Positions 1-8,770 of a stretch of 64,000 nt of DNA are shown piece by piece. The notes beneath the pieces were generated by a model that was not told the DNA's origin, ran no database searches, and was given only the letters and a program-made list of their open reading frames with translations. Source of the DNA: Firmicutes bacterium UBA3572. Lineage in GTDB: Bacteria > Bacillota > Desulfotomaculia > Desulfotomaculales > Desulforudaceae. Both the position numbers and the translations under genes were made by a program. Every line of letters begins with the position of its first letter. Position 1 is the stretch's first letter. The stretch is taken from positions 1-64,000 of the forward strand of contig DFNH01000024.1 of NCBI GenBank assembly GCA_002375985.1, in the 5' to 3' direction.

Positions 1-1232
1 TCGGCGGCCGTGATATCGCCTGTTGGTTTGGCAAGCGCCTCCCGCACCGCAGCCTCTAAAGCAGCATCCGCAAAGGTCACCACCGTTTCCTCATCCGGCC
101 ACGGGTCTGTACCATCAACATAAACGGTTACTCCCCTGGCCTGTAGGGTTTCGATATCCTGCATGTTTTGCGAGCCGGGGGTTAAATCCAGCGGGTTGCC
201 ATACAGCCAGATTTCATCACCCGCGTCCAGCCCGGTGTTGGCTACCAGCGGGGCCAGATCGGTGATCTGGTTCTCCCAAAGGCCGAGCCAGGTCAGGTTG
301 GTCAAACCGGCCAGCGGGGCTAGATCGGTGATCTGGTTGCCGCCGAGGATAAGCTCAGTCAGATTGGTCAGACCAGCAAGCGGCGTAAGGTCGGTGATCT
401 GGTTCTCCCAAAGGTAGAGCCAGGTCAGGTTGGTCAAACCGGCCAGCGGGGCTAGATCGGTGATCTGGTTGCCGTCGAGGTCAAGCCCAGTCAGGTTAGT
501 CAAACCCGCCAGCGGCGTAAGGTCGGTGATCTGGTTCTCCCAAAGACCGAGCCAGGTCAGGTTGGTCAAACCGGCCAGCGGCGTGAGGTCGGTGATCTGG
601 TTGCCATCAAGCAAGAGCCATTGCAGATTGGTCAAACCGGCCAGCGGCCCCAGATCGGTGATCTGGTTGCCGCCGAGGTCAAGCCCAGTCAGATTGGTCA
701 GACCAGCAAGCGGCGTAAGGTCGGTGATCTGGTTCTCCCAAAGGTAGAGCCATTGCAGATTGGTCAAACCGGCCAGCGGCCCCAGATCGGTGATCTGGTT
801 CCAGCTAAGGTCAAGCTCAGTCAGGTTGACCGCATATTCCAGCCCGGCCAAGCTGGTAATGCCACGCTCCCGCGCAGTCAATCCAGTTATCATCGCCATA
901 TCGGCAGCCGTGATATCGCCTGTGGGTTTGGCAAGCGCCTCCCGCACCGCAGCCTCTAAAGCAGCGTCCGCAAAGGTCACCACCGTTTCCTCATAAACCG
1001 CTGCCGCTGCGGAGACAGTCATACTTGACAGCACATTTTTCACGGGTGAGGATACCTTTTCTCCGAGCAGATAATCACGCATAGTATCCTTGCTTTTCAG
1101 CTTCATCTCCGTGCGAAACTCGTCCGGCGCTGACCGACCATCGGGAACCGCATCGGCTGCCGCCGGCACCAGCACCATGACCGCCATTAGTAGAACAGCC
1201 AAAATCGCGCTCATTTTTGCTTTCAGCTTCAT
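1..1232 (-). CDS. Secreted internalin-like leucine-rich-repeat protein (partial, continues beyond window)
   Basis: The reading frame starts at ATG 1232 behind a GGGGGGA ribosome site and stays open to base 1, so the C-terminus is missing. The first ~28 residues are a clear signal peptide (basic start, hydrophobic AILAVLLMAVMVLV, then AAADA). A cap module containing TVVTFADAALEAAVREAL is followed by nine 22-residue leucine-rich repeats of the type NQITDLxPLAGLTNL. After the repeats, around bases 240 to 100, comes a short linker (GNPLDLTPGSQNMQ), and then the cap module begins again. Family knowledge: such repeats form a curved solenoid that binds protein or polysaccharide at the cell surface. 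The ligand is unknown. The neighbouring secreted gene carries a dockerin, so an extracellular assembly is possible but not shown. Confidence 0.85.
   Translation of the reverse strand, partial: MKLKAKMSAILAVLLMAVMVLVPAAADAVPDGRSAPDEFRTEMKLKSKDTMRDYLLGEKVSSPVKNVLSSMTVSAAAAVYEETVVTFADAALEAAVREALAKPTGDITAADMAMITGLTARERGITSLAGLEYAVNLTELDLSWNQITDLGPLAGLTNLQWLYLWENQITDLTPLAGLTNLTGLDLGGNQITDLGPLAGLTNLQWLLLDGNQITDLTPLAGLTNLTWLGLWENQITDLTPLAGLTNLTGLDLDGNQITDLAPLAGLTNLTWLYLWENQITDLTPLAGLTNLTELILGGNQITDLAPLAGLTNLTWLGLWENQITDLAPLVANTGLDAGDEIWLYGNPLDLTPGSQNMQDIETLQARGVTVYVDGTDPWPDEETVVTFADAALEAAVREALAKPTGDITAA
261..854 (-). repeat. Nine 66-bp tandem units encoding 22-residue leucine-rich repeats
   Basis: The decamer GGTGATCTGG (plus-strand sense) recurs at exactly 66-bp spacing at 261, 327, 393, 459, 525, 591, 657, 723 and 789. 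Each unit encodes one leucine-rich repeat on the minus strand. Units are nearly identical at the DNA level and differ mainly in one short variable stretch (LWEN, LGGN, LDGN or LSWN before the Gln-Ile-Thr). This suggests recent unit duplication or conversion. Confidence 0.9.
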
Positions 1233-1419
1233 TTTTTCGGTCCCCCCAAAAAGTAATTTCAAGAAACCTATACCGCACCACGATAGCAGTCCGAAAGCTT
1301 TTGCAACCACCCACGCGCCGAAGGCTGCCGGCCCCGGCAAGACCACTCACAAGTAAGTCTTTTGGCCTTGGCCGCAACGTAGTTAGTTAGCTGAGGAGTT
1401 GCCACCGCGGCAACTCCAC

Positions 1420-3879
1420 CTACTCTCCCACCTCCCGGTAGCTGCCAGCCAGTAAGGTCAGATCCTGAATGTTGACTTGGCCGTCGGCGTTGAAGTCGGT
1501 GTCGGGGTTGTAGCGGTTTTCTCCTTCTACGGTGTGGTAGGCATTGGCCAGCAGGGTCAGGTCCTGGATATTGACCTGGTTATCGCCGTTCGCGTCACCC
1601 GGTTTGAGCGTTACGAGTTCCGGCAGTGCCAACGTACCGGTCGCGAGCACGTCCACGGTCAGCTTTTGTACCAGGAAGAGTTCCTTAGAGAAGACCAGCG
1701 TCTGCGCACCCGCCGGCACACCGGTCAGGGTAAAGCTGCCGTCAGCGGCGCTCGTGGCCGAGATCCCTGTACCTTCCGCGGTAATCGTCACGCCGCCATC
1801 GTCAGCCCTACCGGGCAGATCGACCCGCCCGGTCACGGTGGCACCAGGAATATCTTCAGTGTCGATAGCGGCGAGTGCCTGCGCTAAGTTGAGGGTCCCG
1901 CCGGAGAGCACCTGACCGCTCAGGGCGGTTAGTTGAGTGACGTTACCGTTGAAGAGATCAATCACCTCCTCGGGAGAAAGGCTGTCACTCAGAGAGAACG
2001 CCAGGGCGGCGCCGCCGGCGACAAAGGGCGCGGCCATCGAAGTGCCGTCCCAAGAGGCATAGTAATCAGGCTGGAGCACCACCGTGGCCCCGTCACGTGG
2101 TCGAAGGATGTCGATATATATCGTCCCCGGGGCAAACTCGTACGTAGCACCGTCATAAGGATGAGCCGCACCCTGAAGCTCTACCAAACCGCCGCACTCT
2201 GCAACGAAGTCGGCCTTCAGGTAGTCCCGGTAGAAGGAAGTGTCCTCAATGGCGAAGCCCGCGTCGCAACCGCTTAAGAAAAGCTTGCCGCCGGCGTCAA
2301 GGTACGTTATGAGATTACCTTGGTCGGTCGGGGTGAGATTCGGGAGATTGAAGCCTGGCGGATCGCTCCCCGCGGTCCAGGCGGTAAACCAGATTACGGC
2401 GCTGTGCTGGGTTGCGTCCGGCGCAGGGCCGTCAGCGCCAAACCCGACGGTGTATAGGTCATAGACGTAACCGGCAGTGCTGAGAGCATTGAGGTAAAGC
2501 GGACTGGCGTCCAAAAAACCGCTTTCACTTTGGTCGTCGTCCACCACCAGCAGCGGCCTGTCCACAGTCTCGGCAGGGGTAAGGCTGAAGAAATCGTAAA
2601 CCGTGCGCACAATGCTGTCGTAGACTTCATCGGCCGTGCTCAGGTCCTCGGCGCCGAAGCCCCAGAAGACGCTCTGGTAGCTGCCGTCGACTGCTATGGC
2701 TGCCCCGGCATTGGGGTACTGCGGTACCGTGCTCACGGTGGCCTCACCGGGCGCGGCAAGGTCGACAGATACCGCACCGTAGTTAGAAAAAACGGTAAGG
2801 CTGCCGGTTTGGGCCAGTGCAGCTACGCTGATGATGTTGGGCAGCGCCGGATAAAACGTGCCGTTTACCGTGTTGTCCACAGTGTAGCAAGCCGGGTAAG
2901 AAGGATTCGTGTCGTTATCGGTGCTCTCGTTCCCTGCGGCGGCGACAAAGATGATCTCCGGATGGGCGGCGATGGCCTCGTATTGCAACGGGTCAAATTC
3001 AGGGCCGACGAAGCTCATGTTTACGACTTTCGCCCCGTTGGCGGCGGCGTAATGAATGGCTTCGACGGTGGTGACAGTGGTTAGAAAACCATACCCATCG
3101 GCCGCCTTTAGCGCCATCAGTCGCACGCCGGGGGCGGTACCGGCGATGCCTTTGTTGTTATTCGCCGTGGCGGCGATGATCCCAGCGACGTGGGTACCGT
3201 GACCGTTATCGTCCCGCGGGTCGGGGTCCGGGCAGATGAAATCATAACCGTAGAAGTCATCCACGTAGCCGTTGCCGTCGTTGTCGACCCCATCGCCGGG
3301 GGTTTCACCGGGGTTGGTCCACATGTTGGCCCTCAGGTCCTCGTGGGTGTAGTCGATCCCGCTGTCAATCACGCCGACAATAATTGCGGCCGAGCCCTCG
3401 GTGTAAGCCCAGGCGGCTTCAGCCTGCACGCCGTAGGTCTGATGGTGCATTCCCCACTGCTCGTCCCACAATGGGTCGTTAGTGCACAGGCGGTAGATGT
3501 AGTTCGGCTGGGCGAACTCGACGCGGGGATCCCGCTTGAGGGCGGCAACTGCCGCCTCCACTCCGGCGGTGGTGGTGAAGAGCGCTGCTTCGTGGGGAAG
3601 CGACCGCAACGCGGTCAAACCAAGCACCCGGTGATCAGCAACAAGGGTCCGCAGCGCCGCGGCTACCCGTTCACCTGCTTTAAACTTGACGATTACCTCC
3701 CCCGGGACAAAGGCACCCGGGTACTCCCTCACGGTGTCCCGCAGCTTAAGCCGCGCTACCTCATCACGAGACGCCAGGGCGGGGGAAGCTAAGCTCACGA
3801 CCAAGAGTACGGTAAAGAGCACCACCAGAAGGCGAAGGGGTCTTTGCTGTGGAGTGATCTTCCCATGTTCCTTATCCAC
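1420..3879 (-). CDS. Secreted subtilisin-like (S8) serine protease with carboxypeptidase-regulatory-like and dockerin domains
   Basis: I place the start at GTG 3879, 7 bases after an AGGAGAG ribosome site, giving 819 residues. A longer in-frame start at 3990 would put the signal peptide too deep. Order: signal peptide (LLVVLFTVLLVVSLASPALA); an I9-like propeptide (PGEVIVKFKAG...AQPNYIYRL); the S8 catalytic domain with Asp172 (VIDSGID), His227 (NGHGTHVAG), oxyanion Asn316 (AAAGNES) and Ser614 (GTSMAAPF); a beta-sandwich regulatory-like domain (~680-758); and two dockerin-type calcium loops (GDANGDNQVNIQDL and DFNADGQVNIQDL, ~759-819). About 210 residues (391-603) are inserted between the Asn and Ser motifs, which is unusual. 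It should be secreted and degrade extracellular protein. The dockerin predicts docking to a cohesin-bearing partner not seen in this window. Confidence 0.92.
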   Translation of the reverse strand: MDKEHGKITPQQRPLRLLVVLFTVLLVVSLASPALASRDEVARLKLRDTVREYPGAFVPGEVIVKFKAGERVAAALRTLVADHRVLGLTALRSLPHEAALFTTTAGVEAAVAALKRDPRVEFAQPNYIYRLCTNDPLWDEQWGMHHQTYGVQAEAAWAYTEGSAAIIVGVIDSGIDYTHEDLRANMWTNPGETPGDGVDNDGNGYVDDFYGYDFICPDPDPRDDNGHGTHVAGIIAATANNNKGIAGTAPGVRLMALKAADGYGFLTTVTTVEAIHYAAANGAKVVNMSFVGPEFDPLQYEAIAAHPEIIFVAAAGNESTDNDTNPSYPACYTVDNTVNGTFYPALPNIISVAALAQTGSLTVFSNYGAVSVDLAAPGEATVSTVPQYPNAGAAIAVDGSYQSVFWGFGAEDLSTADEVYDSIVRTVYDFFSLTPAETVDRPLLVVDDDQSESGFLDASPLYLNALSTAGYVYDLYTVGFGADGPAPDATQHSAVIWFTAWTAGSDPPGFNLPNLTPTDQGNLITYLDAGGKLFLSGCDAGFAIEDTSFYRDYLKADFVAECGGLVELQGAAHPYDGATYEFAPGTIYIDILRPRDGATVVLQPDYYASWDGTSMAAPFVAGGAALAFSLSDSLSPEEVIDLFNGNVTQLTALSGQVLSGGTLNLAQALAAIDTEDIPGATVTGRVDLPGRADDGGVTITAEGTGISATSAADGSFTLTGVPAGAQTLVFSKELFLVQKLTVDVLATGTLALPELVTLKPGDANGDNQVNIQDLTLLANAYHTVEGENRYNPDTDFNADGQVNIQDLTLLAGSYREVGE

Positions 3880-4103
3880 GATTTCTCTCCTGAAAAGCAT
3901 CAGTCGAGAAGCGACACCGCCTTGGCTGGTTCTACCACAACAGTAAAAAAAGCTCATAAAAAGAATAACTCGGTTTTTTTGGGGGGTCAAACATGGCTAT
4001 AGTTCGTTACGTTTAAGTTGCACCCGCGCAAGACCGTTTTTCTCCGTCTGCCGGGTTTTTTCGCCTGGGTAGCAAAAGATTCCGCATGGCGTGCCGCACA
4101 TCC

Positions 4104-4503
4104 TTACTTCACTTCTTCATCCTGTAAGCTTATCCAATCCCCAGGGCAAAACATATTGGCCGGTCCACCTTCGGCCATTCTTTCAGCGGAAAGAGAGGTG
4201 ATCAGTTCCCCCAACCTGCTTTTACTGACTGTCTGGATATGATCAAAGTTTGCCGCACAGGTGAACGGCATTCCATCTTCCGGGCCAAGGACGACTTCCG
4301 AAGGGATATCCCGGATATTTGAAGTGATAGGCGTAATAGTAACCTCGTTTAGAAAAGAGGTCCAACAACAAGACCTTCTGTTGCTGAAGAGCAAGCAGCA
4401 AGGCATTCCTTATGAATGCTGACCGCGTGGTTCCTAGTTGCTGCACGACCCGGTCCACCTCGGACAGCAACCCTTCGTCAATGGTCATCTGGATGGTGCG
4501 CAT
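4104..4503 (-). pseudogene. Remnant of a MazEF-like toxin-antitoxin pair (RHH antitoxin start joined to toxin end)
   Basis: From ATG 4503 the frame encodes a ribbon-helix-helix antitoxin start (RTIQMTIDEGLLSEVDRVV, then GTTRSAFIRNALLLAL). It then runs into unrelated sequence and stops at 4243. In another frame, from about 4345 to 4104, the protein reads as the C-terminal half of a MazF/PemK RNase (VTITPITSNIRDIPSEVVLG ... QTVSKSRLGELITSLSAERM). The antitoxin C-terminus and the toxin N-terminus (the GD...PxxGxEQxxxRP region) are both missing. This looks like an internal deletion plus frame change across the gene junction. No active toxin is expected. Confidence 0.7.
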
Positions 4504-4686
4504 GATAGTTCGCTTCCTATACTCTCTCTTTTACGGGCTAGATAATCACTTACACCTCTCCCCCTTCCTTATTTTTAATCTTCTTCTGATCCGGGGATCC
4601 GTGGGGCGTAGGTGGTTAAGCGGTTATTCAGGCTTAAGGGTCTTCAGGCCGTACCGGGCGAAATGCCGGTTCGTCTCGAAAAAGGT

Positions 4687-5424
4687 TCAAGGCACCGTCT
4701 TTTGGCGGACATGCCGGTTTATGGCCAACCATTCCGGGTGGTCGGCGAGCGCCTGCAGCACCTCTTGCCAGGTAAACCGCCAGGTGCCGAAATGAGCGAA
4801 AACCGTGCGCACAAAAGCCAAATCCTCCTCCCGGTCCACCGTCCAGCGCAGGGCGGAATAATCTTCAGCGCCGGCCACGCTCCGCAGACGGAATTTTCCC
4901 GGGTTTTTGTAGATGTAGGGGGTGACGTGCTCGCGCCACGCCGGATTGGTGTCTTCTTGCCACGCCCGGGCCAGCGCGCCGAAGGAGAGCACCTCGGTAT
5001 CGAGTCCCCGCGGGAAGGTGCGGGGGGGTAAGGTGTTGCTCGCGTAATCCAGCGGTTGGGCCTGTAAAAAGGCGGCCACCACCTGGTCCACCACCGCCGG
5101 GTCGATCAAGGGGCAGTCGGCGGTGATGCGCACCACGATGCCGGCTTGGTAAGACAAGGCCGCCTGGTAATAACGATCCAACAAGTCCTCTTCGCTGCCG
5201 CGAAACCACGCCCACCCTTCCGCTTCACACAAGGAAACAATGGCCTGGTCGGCAACACCACGCGTGGTGGCGACAACAACCTGATCAACCAGCCGGGCCT
5301 GCCCGGTGCGCCGCACCACATGCCACAGCATCGGCCGGCCCAGAACCGGCATTAAAACCTTGCCCGGCAGGCGCGTAGAACCCATGCGCGCCTGGATTAC
5401 AGCAACCACCTTTTTCTTCATCAA
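4687..5424 (-). CDS. pseF: CMP-pseudaminic acid cytidylyltransferase (SpsF/PseF family)
   Basis: The 245-residue protein opens with the nucleotidyltransferase signature VIQARMGSTRLPGKVL (residues 9-24). The central ADCPLIDP motif binds the metal-nucleotide, and PRGLDTEVLSF lies further on. The family transfers CMP to a nonulosonic acid, giving CMP-pseudaminic acid when partnered with PseB/C/H/G/I. It is the last gene of the operon, 6 bp after pseC. SpsF in Bacillus acts in spore-coat polysaccharide, so the sugar could go to spore surface, flagellin or capsule. The pathway step is inferred from the complete neighbouring gene set. Confidence 0.85.
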   Translation of the reverse strand: MMKKKVVAVIQARMGSTRLPGKVLMPVLGRPMLWHVVRRTGQARLVDQVVVATTRGVADQAIVSLCEAEGWAWFRGSEEDLLDRYYQAALSYQAGIVVRITADCPLIDPAVVDQVVAAFLQAQPLDYASNTLPPRTFPRGLDTEVLSFGALARAWQEDTNPAWREHVTPYIYKNPGKFRLRSVAGAEDYSALRWTVDREEDLAFVRTVFAHFGTWRFTWQEVLQALADHPEWLAINRHVRQKTVP

Positions 5425-5430
5425 GCCACT

Positions 5431-6597
5431 TCAGCGCTCCTTCGCCCGCCATGCCCCCAGGGCGGCCTCCAGGGAAGCAAGGACATATTCTACCTCGTCA
5501 TCCGTCATGGCCGGGAACAGCGGGAGCGAGATGATCTGGTCGTAAGCCTTTTCCGCCACCGGGCAAAGGCCACGCCGCGTGCCGAAAGTCTCCCGGTAGA
5601 AAGGATGAAGATGCACCGGGATATAGTGCACGTTTGCCCCTATACCTCTTTGCCGCAGCCGTTTAAAAACCTCCTCGCGGGAGATCCCCAGGTCCGGGCG
5701 CAGAAGGCGGATCACGTAGAGGTGGTAGGCGTGTTCGTTCTCCGGGCGTTTCTTTAGCGGCCGAACCCTCGCGGAGTTGTGCAGGCGGCTTGCATACTTC
5801 TGCGCTATTTCCCGGCGCCGGGCCAGCCAGCGCGGCAGCTTACGCAGCTGGCTCATTCCCAGGGCGCACTGCAGATCGCTGAGACGGTAATTGTATCCCA
5901 GAGCGGTCATCTCGTAGTACCAGGTCCCGGATAAGGCCCGCTGTTTGTGGTCGGCGGCTATGCCGTGGTTGCGGAAAAGCCGTATCCGGCGGGCCAATTC
6001 CGGGTCACCGGTAACCACCATCCCGCCTTCGCCTGTTGTGATGTGCTTTGCCGGATGAAAACTGAACACAGTCATATCCGCCAGGGTGCCCACCTTCCGC
6101 CCCTTGTAGGTTGCCCCCAGGGCGTGACAGGCGTCAGCCACCAGGGCCAGCGAATGCCGGGCACATATTTCCCGGAGGGCGTCATAATCACACGGTTGAC
6201 CGGCGTAGTCCACCGCGATTACCGCCTTGGTCCGGGAGGTGATCCGCTGCCGCACCTGCCCGGGATCAAGAAGCAGGGTTTCGGGGTCAACATCGGCAAA
6301 GACCGGGGTCCCCCCCTGGAACACCACACAGTTGGCCGTGGCGGCAAAGGTCATGGGGGGAACGATCACCTCGTCCCCGAGCCCGATCCCTAAAGCGGCC
6401 ATAGCGCTATGCAGAGCGGCTGTGCCGCTCGAAAGGGCGACCGCCTCCCTGGCACCCACAAAGTTGCCTACCGCCTCCTCAAACTGGTCGACCACGGGCC
6501 CGGTGGTGAGCCAGTCCGAAGACAAGACCGCGCAAACGGCCGCGAGGTCCTCCTGGTCCACCGCGTGGCGGGCGTAAGGAAGAAAGCGCGGCGCCAT
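5431..6597 (-). CDS. pseC: UDP-4-amino-4,6-dideoxy-N-acetyl-altrosamine transaminase (DegT/DnrJ/EryC1 family)
   Basis: The 388-residue PLP enzyme shows SSGTAALHSAM (phosphate binding, ~56-66), VADACHALGATYKG (Asp155 contacts the PLP ring) and FSFHPAKHITTGEGG with the Schiff-base lysine at 184. These are the hallmarks of sugar aminotransferases, and KHITTGEGG is typical of PseC. It aminates the 4-keto product of PseB with glutamate as donor. The start abuts pseB (stop and start are adjacent), so the two are translationally coupled. Confidence 0.93.
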   Translation of the reverse strand: MAPRFLPYARHAVDQEDLAAVCAVLSSDWLTTGPVVDQFEEAVGNFVGAREAVALSSGTAALHSAMAALGIGLGDEVIVPPMTFAATANCVVFQGGTPVFADVDPETLLLDPGQVRQRITSRTKAVIAVDYAGQPCDYDALREICARHSLALVADACHALGATYKGRKVGTLADMTVFSFHPAKHITTGEGGMVVTGDPELARRIRLFRNHGIAADHKQRALSGTWYYEMTALGYNYRLSDLQCALGMSQLRKLPRWLARRREIAQKYASRLHNSARVRPLKKRPENEHAYHLYVIRLLRPDLGISREEVFKRLRQRGIGANVHYIPVHLHPFYRETFGTRRGLCPVAEKAYDQIISLPLFPAMTDDEVEYVLASLEAALGAWRAKER

Positions 6598-7614
6598 TTA
6601 AACCCTACCCCCGGTGGTGGCCGCCAAAAAACCCTCTTTTTCCACCAGCGCGCGCAAATCGTCCCGGCTCAACCACGCTTCGTTCTGGTCGCTTGAATAG
6701 CGGAACCCTTCGGGTAAGCGCTTTCCGTCCGCCCAGTGGCCCGTGTCCCACCAGGGGTGCAAAGGCAGGATGACGTACCTGTCACCCAAGCTGACGGCGT
6801 GGCGGGCTTCATCTTCGGAAAGCAGGACTTCGTGCAGCTTTTCTCCCGGTCTTATCCCGATATACTCGATGCGGCAGCCCGGAGCCAGCACTTCGGCCAG
6901 GTCCATCACCCGCATGCTCGGAATCTTGGGCACGAAAATCTCACCGCCCTCCATCCTTTCCAAGCAGTCCAGGACGAAGCCCACTCCTTGATCCAGGGTG
7001 ATCCAAAACCGGGTCATCCGGCGGTCCGTGACGGTGATCACGCCCTTTTCGCGCTGGGCGGCGAAGAGGGGAATCACGCTTCCCCGGCTCCCCACCACAT
7101 TGCCGTAGCGGCAGACGGCAAAGCGCGTGCCTTTCCCGCCGGAGTAGGCGTTGGCCTGCACGAACATTTTCTCGGCACACAGCTTGGTGGCACCGTAAAG
7201 GTTGACCGGGTTTACCGCTTTGTCGGTGCTGATGAACATTACGCGCCTCACGCCGCGGTCGATGGCGGCGTCGATGACGTTTTGCGCACCGATGACGTTT
7301 GTTTTTACCGCCTCAAAGGGGTTGTATTCGCAGGCTGGCACCTGCTTGAGCGCGGCGGCGTGCACCACGATGTCCACCCCGTCAAAGGCACGATACAGCC
7401 GTTCGCGATCCCGCACGTCGCCGATAAAATACCGCAAGGGAGACCCGGCCGTGCCGCCGCCGAAAACCTGGCGCATCTCGTGCTGTTTCAGCTCGTCGCG
7501 GCTGAAAACAATGAGCCGCCTGGGACAGCACTCTTTCAGAACCTTTTCCACAAACCGCTGCCCGAAAGAACCGGTACCACCTGTGACTAACACACTCTTT
7601 TCCGACCAATCCAT
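6598..7614 (-). CDS. pseB: UDP-N-acetylglucosamine 4,6-dehydratase (inverting)
   Basis: This 338-residue short-chain dehydrogenase/reductase has the NADP-binding loop TGGTGSFGQRF at 11-21, SRDELKQHEMR typical of the FlaA1/PseB group, the STDKAVNPVN segment (Asp131, Lys132) and the YGATK pair (Tyr140, Lys144). It catalyses the first step of pseudaminic acid synthesis, converting UDP-GlcNAc to the 4-keto-6-deoxy sugar with inversion at C5. Length matches the family (~330). Confidence 0.95.
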   Translation of the reverse strand: MDWSEKSVLVTGGTGSFGQRFVEKVLKECCPRRLIVFSRDELKQHEMRQVFGGGTAGSPLRYFIGDVRDRERLYRAFDGVDIVVHAAALKQVPACEYNPFEAVKTNVIGAQNVIDAAIDRGVRRVMFISTDKAVNPVNLYGATKLCAEKMFVQANAYSGGKGTRFAVCRYGNVVGSRGSVIPLFAAQREKGVITVTDRRMTRFWITLDQGVGFVLDCLERMEGGEIFVPKIPSMRVMDLAEVLAPGCRIEYIGIRPGEKLHEVLLSEDEARHAVSLGDRYVILPLHPWWDTGHWADGKRLPEGFRYSSDQNEAWLSRDDLRALVEKEGFLAATTGGRV

Positions 7615-7656
7615 TGAAACGGCACCTCCGTGTTGATCTCCCTTCCCGGGCGAGCA

Positions 7657-8706
7657 TCAAGTGATCAGGGACCATTGGAGCGGCGTGCCGCGGGAGATGT
7701 CCCGCGCGGCGCGCCGGCCGAGAACGTCTTTGTAATGGCGCGGGTGCAAACCGTAGCCGGGGCGAAGCGAGCGTACGTTTTCTGCCGTGAACACCTCTCC
7801 CGCCGCCATGTCCCGCACCACGAACAGAGAGCGCCGGAAGACCCTGCTGCCGGCCTCCTTGGCACTTGCCCCGTAGTGCACCCGGCCCAGGGCTTTTTCG
7901 GTGGTCCGCACGGCCTCCACCATGGCTTTGAACTCGTGCGGTTCTAAGGAAAAGGCGCTGTCCGGTCCCGGCACGGAGCGTGAGAGGGTGAGGTGTTTTT
8001 CCACGATGCAGGCGCCCAGGGCGACGGCCGCCACCGGGACGGCAATACCCAGCGTGTGGTCGGAAAGCCCTACCGGCACGCCGAACGCCTGGGCGAGGTG
8101 CGGAATGGTCCGCAGGTTCATTTCCTCGGGTGGCGCCGGGTAAGCGCTGGTACACTTAAGCAAAGCTATTTGCTTGGCCCCAGAATTATAAGCAGCCTGC
8201 ACCGCCTCGTCGATTTCGCCGAGGCTGGCCATGCCGGTGGAAATAATCAACGGCTTGCCGGTGCGGGCTATCCTTTCGATCAGCGGGATGTCCACGATTT
8301 CAAAGGAAGCGACCTTGTAAGCCGGCACCCCGAGGTCTTCAAGGAAATCGACCGCGGTGGGGTCAAAAGGGGTGGAAAAAAAGTCCAAGCCCAACTTTGC
8401 GGCCATTTCTTTGATTTTGGGCTGCCATTCCCAAGGGGTGTACGCTTCGGCATACAAATCGTAAAGCTTTTTTTCGTCCCAGATAGTTCCCCCCCTGATC
8501 AAGAACTCCGGCCGGTCGCTATTGATGGTCAGGGTATCAGGCGTGTATGTCTGCAGTTTGATGGCGTCTGCTCCGGATTCCTTGGCCGCTTTGACTAAAC
8601 GGACGGCCTGGTCGAAGTCCTGATTATGATTTGCAGAAATCTCTGCGATGATATACACAGGATCACCCGGACCGATACGACGAGAACCCACTATTAAAGT
8701 ACTCAA
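7657..8706 (-). CDS. pseI: Pseudaminic acid synthase (NeuB family)
   Basis: This 349-residue protein has the NeuB-type TIM barrel: ISANHNQDFDQAVRLVKAA near the N-terminus, DAIKLQTYTPDTLT, FSTPFDPTAVDFLEDLG, KVASFEIVD and LSDHTLG. A C-terminal SAF (antifreeze-like) domain follows from ~290. It condenses phosphoenolpyruvate with 2,4-diacetamido-2,4,6-trideoxy-altrose. GTIWDEKKLYDLYAEAYTPWEW is characteristic of PseI rather than sialic acid or legionaminic acid synthases. It sits between pseG-H and pseB in the operon. Confidence 0.93.
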   Translation of the reverse strand: MSTLIVGSRRIGPGDPVYIIAEISANHNQDFDQAVRLVKAAKESGADAIKLQTYTPDTLTINSDRPEFLIRGGTIWDEKKLYDLYAEAYTPWEWQPKIKEMAAKLGLDFFSTPFDPTAVDFLEDLGVPAYKVASFEIVDIPLIERIARTGKPLIISTGMASLGEIDEAVQAAYNSGAKQIALLKCTSAYPAPPEEMNLRTIPHLAQAFGVPVGLSDHTLGIAVPVAAVALGACIVEKHLTLSRSVPGPDSAFSLEPHEFKAMVEAVRTTEKALGRVHYGASAKEAGSRVFRRSLFVVRDMAAGEVFTAENVRSLRPGYGLHPRHYKDVLGRRAARDISRGTPLQWSLIT

Positions 8707-8770
8707 TTATGAACCTCCCATTTTGGGAATTATGCCAAGAATATGGGTCAGGTTTTCCCTTATTACTACT

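Noticed and set aside
23..996. Several plus-strand open frames with repeated LVKPASG-like peptides
   Set aside because: They are antisense shadows of the 66-bp leucine-rich-repeat units; the minus frame has a signal peptide and proper repeat consensus.
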